From contig JAUNMV010000004.1 of NCBI GenBank assembly GCA_030531695.1, positions 19,121 to 59,779 of the forward strand: DNA of 40,659 nt, written 5' to 3'. Positions 1-8,155 of this stretch are shown here, one piece after another. Under the pieces are notes generated by a model. That model was not told the DNA's origin, made no database searches, and saw only the letters and a list, made by a program, of their open reading frames with translations. Numbering within the stretch: position 1 is the first letter of the stretch; every line of letters begins with the position of its first letter. A program made the position numbers and the translations under genes. This stretch comes from Bacilli bacterium. Its GTDB lineage: Bacteria; Bacillota_I; Bacilli_A; RF39; UBA660.

Positions 1-1
1 A

Positions 2-1414
2 TTAAATAAAATTATTAAATATATGGAAGATTATTCTAATAAAAAAGAGAGTAATTATTTACCATTTCATATCACAATAGAAACTAAGGATAATAATACA
101 ATTACTAGTCTTACTAATATTATTAAATATTATGCTTCTAAATATAATTATGTAGATAATAAAAATAGTATTAATTTATCTTTATATAAATTAGATAAGA
201 GTGAAGATTTAGAAAAGTATTTTAAAGATAATGGTATTATTACTATTACTGATTTAGATTCTTTAGGTATGCAAGATGTTATATATCATAAAAAGTTTTT
301 CTATAACCTAAGTGAATTAACTAAAGGTAGAAATATTACTATACTTGCTGGTAAGAAAGATGTATTAAATAGTTTCTTACTTGAAGATAATAATCTAAAA
401 AATATTTATTGTTTTAATTTAGTTGGAGTTAATCCTACTGTACAAGATGTATATAATGAGATTAATAATAAAACTACTTTAAGTGATGAATTAAATATTA
501 AAGTATTAGATTATATTACTGAAACTTATCCAAAGAGTGAGGATAGTTTTACTACATATGTAGATAATTTATATAAATATATTTCATTTAATAAAGATGT
601 ACCTGAAGTAGAAAAGATGAAGAGTGTAGATGAAGTATTTGAAGAATTAAATGAATTAGTTGGACTTGAAAAAGTTAAGAATTCGCTTCATGATTTAGTT
701 GATCTTATTACTTTAAAGAATAAGACTAAAGATGAATTAAAGATTAATAATGTTAATCTACATATGGTATTTTTAGGTAATCCAGGTACTGGTAAAACTA
801 CAGTTGCGAGAATGATTGGAAGTATTTTATATAATTTAAAATATATTAAACAAAATAAATTAATTGAAGTTAGTTCTAAAGATTTAGTTGCTGAATATGT
901 TGGTCAAACTGCAGTTAAAACTATGAATGTTATAGAGAAAGCTATGGGTGGAATCTTATTTATAGATGAAGCTTATGCTTTAGCTGATAAGAATGGAGAA
1001 AATTCTTATAATGGAGAGTGTATTGCGACTTTAATTAAAGCTATGGAAGATTATCGTGATGAATTAGTTGTTATATTTGCTGGATATACAAAAGAAATGC
1101 AAGATTTCTTAGATTCTAATTCAGGTATTGTTTCACGTATTGGATATACATTAGAGTTTGATGATTATACAAATGAAGAACTAATAGAAATATTTAAAGG
1201 TATGGTTAAGAAGAGTGGATTTAGTTTAGATGAAGATGCGATAGAAGTAGTTAATGATTTAATTAATAAGAATCGTGATACTAAGAATTTTGGTAATGCT
1301 AGATTCGTACGTAATATGTTTGAAAAAACTGTTATCAATCATGCTAAAAATACAAAGAATAATAAACGTAAAGATATTCTTAAAACTATTACTAAAAAAG
1401 ATATTACTTTATAG
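2..1414 (+). CDS. AAA+ ATPase, CbxX/CfxQ/SpoVK type (5' end outside window)
   Basis: ATP-driven remodelling ATPase of the CbxX/CfxQ/SpoVK family. Counting from the first in-window ATG (position 23), residues 1-210 are an unrecognised N-terminal region. The AAA core follows: Walker A GNPGTGKTT near residue 252, Walker B ILFIDEAYAL near 311, and the sensor-2-like stretch GNARFVRNMF near 423. The frame has no stop between base 2 and the ATG at 23, and no Shine-Dalgarno precedes that ATG, so the gene probably begins upstream and is cut by the window edge. SpoVK acts in late sporulation in Bacillus; the sporulation genes further along make that role possible here, but the family also has other functions. 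Family call is firm, substrate unknown. Confidence 0.85.
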   Translation, partial: LNKIIKYMEDYSNKKESNYLPFHITIETKDNNTITSLTNIIKYYASKYNYVDNKNSINLSLYKLDKSEDLEKYFKDNGIITITDLDSLGMQDVIYHKKFFYNLSELTKGRNITILAGKKDVLNSFLLEDNNLKNIYCFNLVGVNPTVQDVYNEINNKTTLSDELNIKVLDYITETYPKSEDSFTTYVDNLYKYISFNKDVPEVEKMKSVDEVFEELNELVGLEKVKNSLHDLVDLITLKNKTKDELKINNVNLHMVFLGNPGTGKTTVARMIGSILYNLKYIKQNKLIEVSSKDLVAEYVGQTAVKTMNVIEKAMGGILFIDEAYALADKNGENSYNGECIATLIKAMEDYRDELVVIFAGYTKEMQDFLDSNSGIVSRIGYTLEFDDYTNEELIEIFKGMVKKSGFSLDEDAIEVVNDLINKNRDTKNFGNARFVRNMFEKTVINHAKNTKNNKRKDILKTITKKDITL

Positions 1415-1436
1415 AAGAGATTATCTCTTCTTTTTT
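1413..1436 (+). terminator. Rho-independent terminator of the AAA ATPase gene
   Basis: 8-bp perfect stem (1413-1420 with 1424-1431), loop TTA, then a T-run. The stop codon TAG forms part of the 5' arm. Confidence 0.85.
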
Positions 1437-1442
1437 GTTGTC

Positions 1443-1471
1443 TTGATATTTACTCTTAAAAATAGTAAAAT
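1443..1471 (+). promoter_or_regulatory. sigma-A promoter for the first glycine-rich protein
   Basis: TTGATA (1443-1448), 17-bp spacer, TAAAAT (1466-1471), 30 bp before the start codon and directly after the terminator. Confidence 0.65.
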
Positions 1472-1501
1472 TTTATTAGAATAAATATAGTAGAGGGAAA
1501 T

Positions 1502-3064
1502 ATGAAAAAAAGAAGAACAAGACGTATTTTATTACTAGCTATAGTACTATTTATTAGTATTGGTTTTGCAGTGCTTTCAAGTAGTACTTCTATTAATGGC
1601 TTATTTAACTTTACTCAAAATAGTTGGAGTATAGTATTCAAAAATGTAGTAGTAGATGATACTAGTGTTACAAAAACTGCTCCTACAATTAATCAAGATG
1701 AAGATACTATTACTTTTAGTGCAGAACTTAATAAACCTGATGATTATTATAGCTTTAATGTAGATGTAGAAAATGATTCTACATTAGACGCTATGTTAGG
1801 TAATATTACAATTAGTGGAATAACATCACAATATTCAGATTATTTAGATTGTATCGTAACTTATTCTAATGGAGTAACTCCTAATCCTAATGATATATTA
1901 TATAAAACTGCGAGAGTTACTTTTAATATTAAATTACTTTATAAAGATATAAATACTAGTCAAATACCAGCAAATACTTTAAGTCCTACAGTATCAATCA
2001 CTATAAATTATCGTCAAGCAAATAAAAACGCTGTTTTTGTAACTGATACAAATCATTGGAATTTTGACTATACTGGTAACTCACAAACATTTACTCCAAT
2101 AAAAACAGGTAACTATAAAATAGAGTTATGGGGAGCAAGTGGTGGTAAAGGAAAAATTGGTTCTTCTTCAACTATCGATGAGATAGGCGGTAATGGTGCA
2201 TATACTAATGGTAAAATTACTTTAAATAAAGAAACTAATTATTATGTTTATGTTGGTGAAAAGGGTTTAGATAATTTAGGTCCTTCATTTGTTGCTGGTG
2301 GTTGGAATGGTGGAGGAACTGGAAATGTAGATGTTGATAATAATGATTTTGCTGGCTCTGGTGGTGGAGCTACGGACTTTAGATTAACGTCTGGTTCTTG
2401 GGACGTGTTTAATTCTTTAAAGAGTAGAATAATGGTTGCTGCCGGAGCTGGTGGAGGACATACTGGATATAATGAAGAAAGAAATTTACCAATTAATAAA
2501 CAAGGTATGAATGGTGGAGGCCTTACTGTTACTGGAAATTTAGCAACTAGTAGAGTTATTTGGACTCCAATTGTAAATCAATTTGCTGGAAATGTTTTTG
2601 GTAAAGGTTTTGATGGAACTAATATAACTGATACTATACATGCTGCTGCCGGTGGAGGTGGTGGCTATTATGGTGGTATTAATAAAAAAATATTCACAAA
2701 TGATGCATATTCTAGTAGTAGAGCAGCTGGAGGTTCTTCATTCATATCTGGTCATGCTGGATGTGTTGCAATAGTTGAATCATCTACAGAAGATAATATT
2801 ACTTTTAAAACTGATAGTAATAGTGTTGCATGTAATAGTGATACATCTGCTACTTATAATTCTTTAGGATATAATACTGATCCTAAATGCAGTATTCATT
2901 ATAGTAATAAAGTATTTACAGATACTGTTATGATTGATGGATCTGGATATAGTTGGACTACTGTAAAAGGAGATACTGTAGTTGGTATGCCTAATAAGAA
3001 TGGAATTGGTACTGTTACTGGTAATACTGGTAATGGTTTTGCTAAAATTACTTTAATGAATTAG
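1502..3064 (+). CDS. Secreted or anchored glycine-rich surface protein, SipW-type N-terminus (paralogue 1)
   Basis: Predicted exported protein of 520 aa. A basic start (MKKRRTRR) is followed by a hydrophobic segment at about residues 9-27 (LLLAIVLFISIGFAVLSS), of the kind found in SipW-dependent TasA/camelysin-like proteins. Residues about 40-170 look like a beta-sandwich (WSIVFKNVVV, then an NDSTLDAML stretch). From about residue 175 there is a glycine-rich domain full of GGxGGG and AAGAGGG runs, ending NGFAKITLMN, which resembles the ALK/LTK-type glycine-rich family (Pfam PF12810). RBS is AGAGGG at 1492-1497. It has its own promoter and terminator. A paralogue at 15273 has the same architecture and ending. 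No LPXTG sorting signal is seen. Function is unknown; surface location is inferred. Confidence 0.75.
   Translation: MKKRRTRRILLLAIVLFISIGFAVLSSSTSINGLFNFTQNSWSIVFKNVVVDDTSVTKTAPTINQDEDTITFSAELNKPDDYYSFNVDVENDSTLDAMLGNITISGITSQYSDYLDCIVTYSNGVTPNPNDILYKTARVTFNIKLLYKDINTSQIPANTLSPTVSITINYRQANKNAVFVTDTNHWNFDYTGNSQTFTPIKTGNYKIELWGASGGKGKIGSSSTIDEIGGNGAYTNGKITLNKETNYYVYVGEKGLDNLGPSFVAGGWNGGGTGNVDVDNNDFAGSGGGATDFRLTSGSWDVFNSLKSRIMVAAGAGGGHTGYNEERNLPINKQGMNGGGLTVTGNLATSRVIWTPIVNQFAGNVFGKGFDGTNITDTIHAAAGGGGGYYGGINKKIFTNDAYSSSRAAGGSSFISGHAGCVAIVESSTEDNITFKTDSNSVACNSDTSATYNSLGYNTDPKCSIHYSNKVFTDTVMIDGSGYSWTTVKGDTVVGMPNKNGIGTVTGNTGNGFAKITLMN
1541..1584 (+). repeat. Nucleotide-conserved signal-peptide segment, copy 1
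   Basis: Matches 15312-15355 with three mismatches over 44 nt; the first 29 nt are identical, including third codon positions. Both copies encode the hydrophobic core IVLFISIGFAVL of the two glycine-rich proteins. The rest of the two genes is much more diverged. Confidence 0.85.
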
Positions 3065-3087
3065 AAGTATATTTATACTTCTTTTTT
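3063..3087 (+). terminator. Rho-independent terminator
   Basis: Stem 3063-3069 with 3076-3082 (AGAAGTA / TACTTCT), 6-nt loop, then a T-run. It includes the last bases of the stop codon. Confidence 0.8.
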
Positions 3088-3107
3088 CTTTGTTTTTGTT
3101 ATATAAT
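3079..3107 (+). promoter_or_regulatory. Probable promoter, consensus -10
   Basis: TATAAT at 3102-3107. The best-spaced -35 (TTCTTT, 3079-3084) is weak and lies in the T-tract of the preceding terminator. Confidence 0.4.
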
Positions 3108-3132
3108 AACGTTGTTTAGGGAGTTGAAATAT

Positions 3133-3981
3133 ATGAAGATAGTTGTTAAAAAAGATGGTGAATTACTAGATTATTTATATAATAATTTAGATATTCCTAA
3201 AAAAAGAATTAAACAATATTTAACACATGGATCTATTTATGTTAATAATAGTAGAACTACTAAATATAATTATAAAGTAGTAGCTGGTATGAATATAACT
3301 ATTGATACTGATAGTAAAAATAAAAAGACTCTTCCTTTTGAAGTGTTATTTGAAGATGATCATATTATTGTTGTTAATAAACCGAGTGGATTACTTACTA
3401 TAGCAACAGCTAAAGAAAAAGATAGAACTCTATATCATATAGTTCGTGAGTATTTAGTTAGTAAAGATAGAAATGCTAGAGTATTTATTGTGCATAGATT
3501 AGATAAAGATACTAGTGGAGTAGTAGTTCTTGCTAAAGATGAGAAAACTAAAAATCAATTACAAGAAAATTGGACTGAATATGTATCTTTACGTGAATAT
3601 GTAGCTGTTGTACATGGACATCTAAAAAAAGATAGTGATAGAATTGTTCAAATGTTAAGTGAGACTAAAACTAATTTAGTTTATGTATCTAAAAAAGAGG
3701 ATGCTAAAGAAGCAATTACTAATTATAAGGTAGTTAAAACTAGTGATAAATATAGTCTTGTATCTATTAATATTGAGACTGGTAGAAAGAATCAAATACG
3801 TGTAGCATTTAATTCTTTAGGTAATCCTATTGTTGGAGATAAAAAATATGGTGATGTTAAAGATAATGAAAATAGATTATATTTACATGCTAATAGATTA
3901 AAGATGTATTATCCAGTTATAAAGAAAGATATCTTATTTGAAACTAGTACACCTAATGAATTTAAAAAGATAATGGGTTAA
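3133..3981 (+). CDS. RluA-family 23S rRNA pseudouridine synthase
   Basis: Isomerises specific uridines of rRNA (or tRNA) to pseudouridine. An N-terminal S4-like RNA-binding segment (about residues 1-60, with KKRIKQYL...GSIYVNN) precedes the catalytic domain. The catalytic motif HRLDKDTSGVVVLAK places the nucleophilic Asp at about residue 124. NKPSGLLT and the late GRKNQIRV and VGDKKYG motifs are also typical. The frame is open from a TTG at 3112, but AGGGAG at 3118-3123 with a 9-nt spacer selects the ATG at 3133, giving 282 aa, normal for the family. The uridine modified (RluB/C/D-type specificity) cannot be read from sequence. The next gene begins 3 nt after the stop. Confidence 0.9.
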   Translation: MKIVVKKDGELLDYLYNNLDIPKKRIKQYLTHGSIYVNNSRTTKYNYKVVAGMNITIDTDSKNKKTLPFEVLFEDDHIIVVNKPSGLLTIATAKEKDRTLYHIVREYLVSKDRNARVFIVHRLDKDTSGVVVLAKDEKTKNQLQENWTEYVSLREYVAVVHGHLKKDSDRIVQMLSETKTNLVYVSKKEDAKEAITNYKVVKTSDKYSLVSINIETGRKNQIRVAFNSLGNPIVGDKKYGDVKDNENRLYLHANRLKMYYPVIKKDILFETSTPNEFKKIMG

Positions 3982-3984
3982 TTT

Positions 3985-5142
3985 ATGAAAAAGATAATTT
4001 TGTTTTTTGCAATAATTATATTAATTGGTGTAGGTGGATATTTTATTTATAATAATTATTTACCTAAGAATGAAAATACTATTAAGAAAGATAATGATAC
4101 TGTGGAAGAAGTTAGTGATGATTTATTTGGAAAATATTATGGTAAAGCTACTAAGATTATTGATGATATGACACTAGAAGAAAAAGTTGGTCAATTATTC
4201 TTAGTTAGATATGATGGCAATTTAGCAAATACTTATATTAGTAAATATAATGCTGGTGGTTTCTTATTATTTGCTAGAGACTTTGATGGTAAGACTAAAA
4301 GTATTATTAAAGAAGAAATAGATGGTAAACAAAAACTTAGTAAGATTGGTTTAGCTATAGGAGTAGATGAAGAGGGTGGATATGTTACTAGAGTTAGTAG
4401 ATTTAAAGCTCTAAGGGATGAGAAATTTACTTCTCCTAAATCTTATTATGAGACTGGTGGATATCCATTAGTTGAACAAATGGAAAATGAGAAAGCAACG
4501 TTACTTAAATCCTTAGGAGTTAATTTAAATTTAGCACCTGTTGCGGATATTAGTACTAATCCAGATGATTTTATGTATATTAGAAGTTTTGGTGGTACTG
4601 CAGAAGAGACATCTACATTTATTAAGAATATGGTAGGATATGCTAAAAATAATAATATTTCTTCTTGTTTAAAACATTTTCCTGGATATGGTAATAATGT
4701 AGATACTCATACTGGTGTTGCTATTGATACTAGAAGTTATGATACTTTTACTACTAGTGATTATTTACCTTTTATATCTGGTATTAATGAAGGTGTACCT
4801 TTTGTATTAGTTAGTCATAATGTTGTTACTAGTATGGATGATATATTTCCAGCATCTCTAAGTAATAAAATTATTACTGGAGAACTAAGAGATAAGTTAA
4901 ATTTTACAGGTATAATTATTACTGATGATTTAGATATGGATGCAGTTAAAGCTTATGCAGAAGGTGGTAATGCTGCTACACTTGCAATTAATGCAGGAGC
5001 TGATATGCTTATTACTAGTGATTATGTTAATATGTATAATGAAATCATTACTAATATAAATAATGGTATAATAAAAGAAGAAACAATTGATATGGCTGTT
5101 AAGAGAATAATCTCTTGGAAATTAGCTTATGAAATAATATAG
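3985..5142 (+). CDS. Glycoside hydrolase family 3, beta-N-acetylhexosaminidase (NagZ-like)
   Basis: Likely removes terminal N-acetylglucosamine from peptidoglycan fragments at the cell surface. An N-terminal membrane anchor or signal (about residues 4-24) is followed by a GH3 catalytic barrel. KHFPGYG at about residue 230 and a VDTHTG loop at about 239-244 keep the Asp-His dyad used as general acid/base by NagZ enzymes. ITDDLDMDAV at about 312-321 holds the nucleophilic Asp (about D314). At 385 aa it is a single-domain enzyme without the C-terminal domain of larger Bacillus NagZ. It starts 3 nt after the pseudouridine synthase and its stop overlaps the RBS of asnS, so the three genes form an operon. 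The exact glycan substrate is inferred from the family. Confidence 0.87.
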   Translation: MKKIILFFAIIILIGVGGYFIYNNYLPKNENTIKKDNDTVEEVSDDLFGKYYGKATKIIDDMTLEEKVGQLFLVRYDGNLANTYISKYNAGGFLLFARDFDGKTKSIIKEEIDGKQKLSKIGLAIGVDEEGGYVTRVSRFKALRDEKFTSPKSYYETGGYPLVEQMENEKATLLKSLGVNLNLAPVADISTNPDDFMYIRSFGGTAEETSTFIKNMVGYAKNNNISSCLKHFPGYGNNVDTHTGVAIDTRSYDTFTTSDYLPFISGINEGVPFVLVSHNVVTSMDDIFPASLSNKIITGELRDKLNFTGIIITDDLDMDAVKAYAEGGNAATLAINAGADMLITSDYVNMYNEIITNINNGIIKEETIDMAVKRIISWKLAYEII

Positions 5143-5150
5143 GAGGATAT

Positions 5151-6527
5151 ATGGATTTAGTAGAATTATTTAATAAGAAAGATGAATTAATTGATAAAGA
5201 AGTTAAAGTATGTGGTTGGATTAGAAATCATAGAAAGCAAAAAGAATTTGGTTTTATTGATTTTTCTGATGGTACATGTTTTAAACATTTACAAGTAGTT
5301 TATGATAATAAATTAGTAAATTTTGATGATATTCAAAAGATGCATGTAGGTAGTGCAATAGAAGTAGTTGGAACATTAGTTAAATCTTTAAATGAACAAC
5401 AAGATGTAGAAGTTAATGCTACTAGTGTTACACTTCTTGGAGACTGTCCTGAAGACTATCCAATACAACCTAAGAGACACACTAGAGAATTTTTAAGAGA
5501 ACAAGCTTATCTTCGTCCTCGTACAAATTTATTCCAAGCTGTATTTAGAGTTAGAAGTGTAGCAGCTTATGCAATACATAGATATTTTCAAGAAAGAGGA
5601 TATGTTTATTTTCATGCTCCATTAATTACTGCTAGTGACTGTGAAGGTGCTGGAGAAATGTTCCATGTTACTTGTATGGACTTAGAAAATATTCCTAAAA
5701 AAGATGGAGTAGTTGATTATTCACAAGATATGTTTGCTTGTCCTGCATCACTTACTGTTTCTGGACAATTAGAAGCAGAGAGTTTTGCGTTAGCTTATGG
5801 TAAAACTTATACTTTTGGTCCTACATTTAGAGCAGAAAACTCTAATACTAAAGTTCATGCTAATGAATTCTGGATGATTGAACCTGAAATGGCTTTTACT
5901 GATCTTGAAGGTGATATGGAAGTTATGGAAGATATGCTTAAGAATGTTGTTTCTTATGTATTAGATAAATGTCCTGATGAGATGAACTTCTTAGATAACT
6001 TTGTTGAAAAAGGATTAATTGATAAATTAAATAAATTAGTTAATTCTAAATTTACTAGAATTACTCATGAAGAATGTATAGATATATTACAAAAAGCAGA
6101 TGTTCAGTTTGAATTTGAACCTAAACAAGGGGAAGATATTGCAAAAGAACATGAAAAATATATTACTGAACATTTCAATGGACCAGTATTTATTACTGAT
6201 TGGCCTAAAGATATTAAAGCGTTCTATATGAAACAAAATCCTGATGGAAAAACTGTTGCTGCAGTAGACTTAGAAGTTCCTGGAGCAGGTGAAATCATGG
6301 GTGGATCTCAAAGAGAAGAAGACTATGATAAGTTAGTTGCTCGTATGGATGAATTAGGAATGGATAAATCTATATTAGAATGGTATATTAATTTACGTAA
6401 ATTTGGTGGATGTGTACATTCTGGATTTGGTATGGGATTTGAAAGACTTCTTATTTATTTAACTGGTGTTGATAATATAAGAGATGTTATACCTTATCCA
6501 CGTACTCCGGGAGCATGTGAATTTTAA
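5151..6527 (+). CDS. asnS: Asparaginyl-tRNA synthetase
   Basis: Charges tRNA-Asn with asparagine. This is a class IIb synthetase of 458 aa. An N-terminal OB-fold anticodon-binding domain (about residues 15-100, VKVCGWIRNHRKQKEFGF) precedes the catalytic domain. That domain has motif 2 (FRAENSNT), EFWMIEPEMAF, typical of AsnRS rather than AspRS, and motif 3 GFGMGFERLLIYLTG, ending NIRDVIPYPRTPGACEF. AGGAGG overlaps the previous stop codon with a short spacer to ATG 5151, so translation is probably coupled to the upstream glycosidase. A strong terminator follows. No T-box precedes it, unlike ileS and glyQS here. Confidence 0.95.
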   Translation: MDLVELFNKKDELIDKEVKVCGWIRNHRKQKEFGFIDFSDGTCFKHLQVVYDNKLVNFDDIQKMHVGSAIEVVGTLVKSLNEQQDVEVNATSVTLLGDCPEDYPIQPKRHTREFLREQAYLRPRTNLFQAVFRVRSVAAYAIHRYFQERGYVYFHAPLITASDCEGAGEMFHVTCMDLENIPKKDGVVDYSQDMFACPASLTVSGQLEAESFALAYGKTYTFGPTFRAENSNTKVHANEFWMIEPEMAFTDLEGDMEVMEDMLKNVVSYVLDKCPDEMNFLDNFVEKGLIDKLNKLVNSKFTRITHEECIDILQKADVQFEFEPKQGEDIAKEHEKYITEHFNGPVFITDWPKDIKAFYMKQNPDGKTVAAVDLEVPGAGEIMGGSQREEDYDKLVARMDELGMDKSILEWYINLRKFGGCVHSGFGMGFERLLIYLTGVDNIRDVIPYPRTPGACEF

Positions 6528-6553
6528 AAGTTTGTTTAATACAAACTTTTTTT
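6527..6553 (+). terminator. Rho-independent terminator of asnS
   Basis: 9-bp perfect stem (6527-6535 with 6541-6549), loop TTAAT, T-run. The stem begins at the last base of the stop codon. Confidence 0.88.
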
Positions 6554-6573
6554 GTAAAGAGATGTATATTACT

Positions 6574-6603
6574 TTGCTACTCGAGTAGTCTATATGTTAT
6601 AAT
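6574..6603 (+). promoter_or_regulatory. Extended -10 promoter with embedded palindromic operator candidate
   Basis: TTGCTA (6574-6579), 18-bp spacer, TATAAT (6598-6603) preceded by TGT (extended -10). A perfect 12-bp palindrome, CTACTCGAGTAG, lies at 6577-6588, overlapping the -35 and the spacer, where a repressor would block RNA polymerase. Expected transcript start near 6610, which rules out the in-frame ATG at 6602 as start codon. Confidence 0.65.
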
Positions 6604-6625
6604 GTTATACGATTGGGGTAATAAT

Positions 6626-7438
6626 ATGAGAGATGAATTTATATTACAAAAGAAAACTGATATAGGCCTAATAAGAGAGAAAAATGAAGATTCTGGTATT
6701 GTCTTAACACACCCAAAAGATGATAATATTAAATTACTTGCGATAGCAGATGGTATGGGTGGTAAAGATTTAGGTGATGTTGCTAGTAACTATGTAATTA
6801 CACAGATTAGTAAATGGTTTCAAAAATCATCTGTTGAATTATTAGAAGACTCATTTAAGACTTCATTAGAATTAAAAGAAATAATAAATAGAAGTAATAA
6901 TAATTTAATCTCTAAGTATGGAGAAAATAGATTAGGTACTACACTTACTATGGCACTTATTAATAGTAAAGAAACATTGATACTTAATATAGGTGATTCT
7001 AGATGTTATATATATAAAAATAATACATTAACTCAAGTTACTGAAGATGACTCACAAGTATGGTTATACTATAAAGCTGGGGAAGTAGGAAAAGAAGATT
7101 TAAGATATTTTTCTACAAGTAATTATATAAGTGCTTGTGTTGGTTTAAATAAAGATTTATGTAATTCTGATATTGAAATAATTGATAATGATAGTTATGA
7201 ATTAATATTATTAGTAACTGACGGAGTAACTGATTTACTTACTGATGAGAAGATTAAATCTATTATAGATAAACATAAAGATAAGGATATACTAGAAAAA
7301 ATAATACAAGAAGCTGTATATGTAGAACAAGATTTACATGTACCATTGAGACTTAGAAGAACTTTTAAAGAACCATTCTATGTACCTGCACATGGTAAGG
7401 ATAATGCGAGTGGTGCTATATTTATTAAAAATAATTAG
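6626..7438 (+). CDS. PP2C-family serine/threonine protein phosphatase (PrpC/Stp-like)
   Basis: Metal-dependent phosphatase that removes phosphate from Ser/Thr residues, normally opposing a PASTA-type Hanks kinase. Motifs in order: KTDIGLIREKNED (first metal Asp), AIADGMGGKDLGD around residue 42 (metal-binding Asp), GTTLTMALI, NIGDSRCYIY, LLVTDGVTDLL, and the C-terminal GKDNASG with the last metal-binding Asp. ATG 6626 is preferred: GGGG at 6615-6618 precedes it, and the in-frame ATG at 6602 lies inside the -10 element. That gives 270 aa. No kinase gene lies next to it, whereas prpC and prkC are adjacent in Bacillus. Confidence 0.9.
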   Translation: MRDEFILQKKTDIGLIREKNEDSGIVLTHPKDDNIKLLAIADGMGGKDLGDVASNYVITQISKWFQKSSVELLEDSFKTSLELKEIINRSNNNLISKYGENRLGTTLTMALINSKETLILNIGDSRCYIYKNNTLTQVTEDDSQVWLYYKAGEVGKEDLRYFSTSNYISACVGLNKDLCNSDIEIIDNDSYELILLVTDGVTDLLTDEKIKSIIDKHKDKDILEKIIQEAVYVEQDLHVPLRLRRTFKEPFYVPAHGKDNASGAIFIKNN

Positions 7439-7450
7439 TATAAAATAATT

Positions 7451-7485
7451 AAATCTTTCCACTATATTAGTGGGAGGATTTTTTT
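7451..7485 (+). terminator. Terminator-like hairpin whose 3' arm contains the next gene's Shine-Dalgarno
   Basis: 14-bp stem (7451-7464 with 7468-7481, two G-U pairs), loop TAT, followed by T residues up to the ATG at 7486. The 3' arm holds GGGAGG (7472-7477), the only ribosome-binding site for the lipoprotein gene. The hairpin can end phosphatase transcription and also mask translation initiation of the lipoprotein. Confidence 0.7.
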
Positions 7486-8073
7486 ATGAAGAAAATATTT
7501 GGAGTACTTTTATTATCTATTTTATTTTTAACAGGTTGTGGTAATGCATTAAATACACCTACTAAGGCAGTTGAAGAGTATTTAAAAACTTATCAAAACC
7601 TTGATGATCGTGTTATTACACAACTTGATGATATCATTGATAATGATAATGTTATGAGTGAAGAGCAAAAGAAAGATTATAGAGAGTTGATGATTAATCA
7701 ATATAAGAATTTTTCTTATAAAGTGGTAGATGAGAATGAAACTAATGATGAAGCTGAAGTAGAAATAGAACTTGAAGTATTAGATTATGCTTCTAGTATA
7801 GGAGAGTCTAGAATCTATTATAATAATCATAGAGACGAGTTTAAAGATGATGAAAAATCTACTAATAATGAAGTAGTTGATGGCGTAGTAGGAGATACTA
7901 TTGATAATATGGCTAGTTTTATTGATTATAAGATTAAAAATATGAAAAACGTTACTAATAAAAGTAAAACAACTATTACTTTTTACTTAAATAAAATAGA
8001 TAATGAATGGGTAGTAGAAGACTTATCAGCTACTGATATTCAAAAACTTCATGGGTTATATGAAAAACAATAA
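7486..8073 (+). CDS. Putative lipoprotein of unknown function
   Basis: Exported lipoprotein of 195 aa. The lysine start and hydrophobic stretch end in lipobox LTGC, placing the lipidated Cys at residue 18. The body is acidic and begins NTPTKAVEEYLKTYQNLD, a pattern seen in NTF2-like or DUF4878-type lipoproteins whose first helix has TP...AVEEYL; the C-terminal part YLNKIDNEWVVEDLS also fits that fold. This is fold-level resemblance only and no enzymatic motif is present. Its RBS is sequestered in the preceding hairpin. It is followed by its own terminator. Confidence 0.7.
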   Translation: MKKIFGVLLLSILFLTGCGNALNTPTKAVEEYLKTYQNLDDRVITQLDDIIDNDNVMSEEQKKDYRELMINQYKNFSYKVVDENETNDEAEVEIELEVLDYASSIGESRIYYNNHRDEFKDDEKSTNNEVVDGVVGDTIDNMASFIDYKIKNMKNVTNKSKTTITFYLNKIDNEWVVEDLSATDIQKLHGLYEKQ

Positions 8074-8080
8074 TTTTTAT

Positions 8081-8113
8081 AGATAGATTTTATAAATTAT
8101 CTATCTTTTTTTT
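8081..8113 (+). terminator. Rho-independent terminator
   Basis: AGATAGA (8081-8087) pairs with TCTATCT (8100-8106), followed by eight Ts. Confidence 0.8.
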
Positions 8114-8122
8114 ATTGTGTTG

Positions 8123-8131
8123 TGTTATACT
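8123..8131 (+). promoter_or_regulatory. Extended -10 promoter for the HerA-type gene
   Basis: TGT followed by TATACT (8126-8131). No good -35 is seen. Start codon 25 bp downstream. Confidence 0.45.
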
Positions 8132-8155
8132 AATAAGTAGAATAGAGGTGGTTAT

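Noticed and set aside
6602-6625. Upstream ATG for the PP2C phosphatase
   Set aside because: It lies inside the TATAAT -10 element, so it would not be transcribed; ATG 6626 has the SD.
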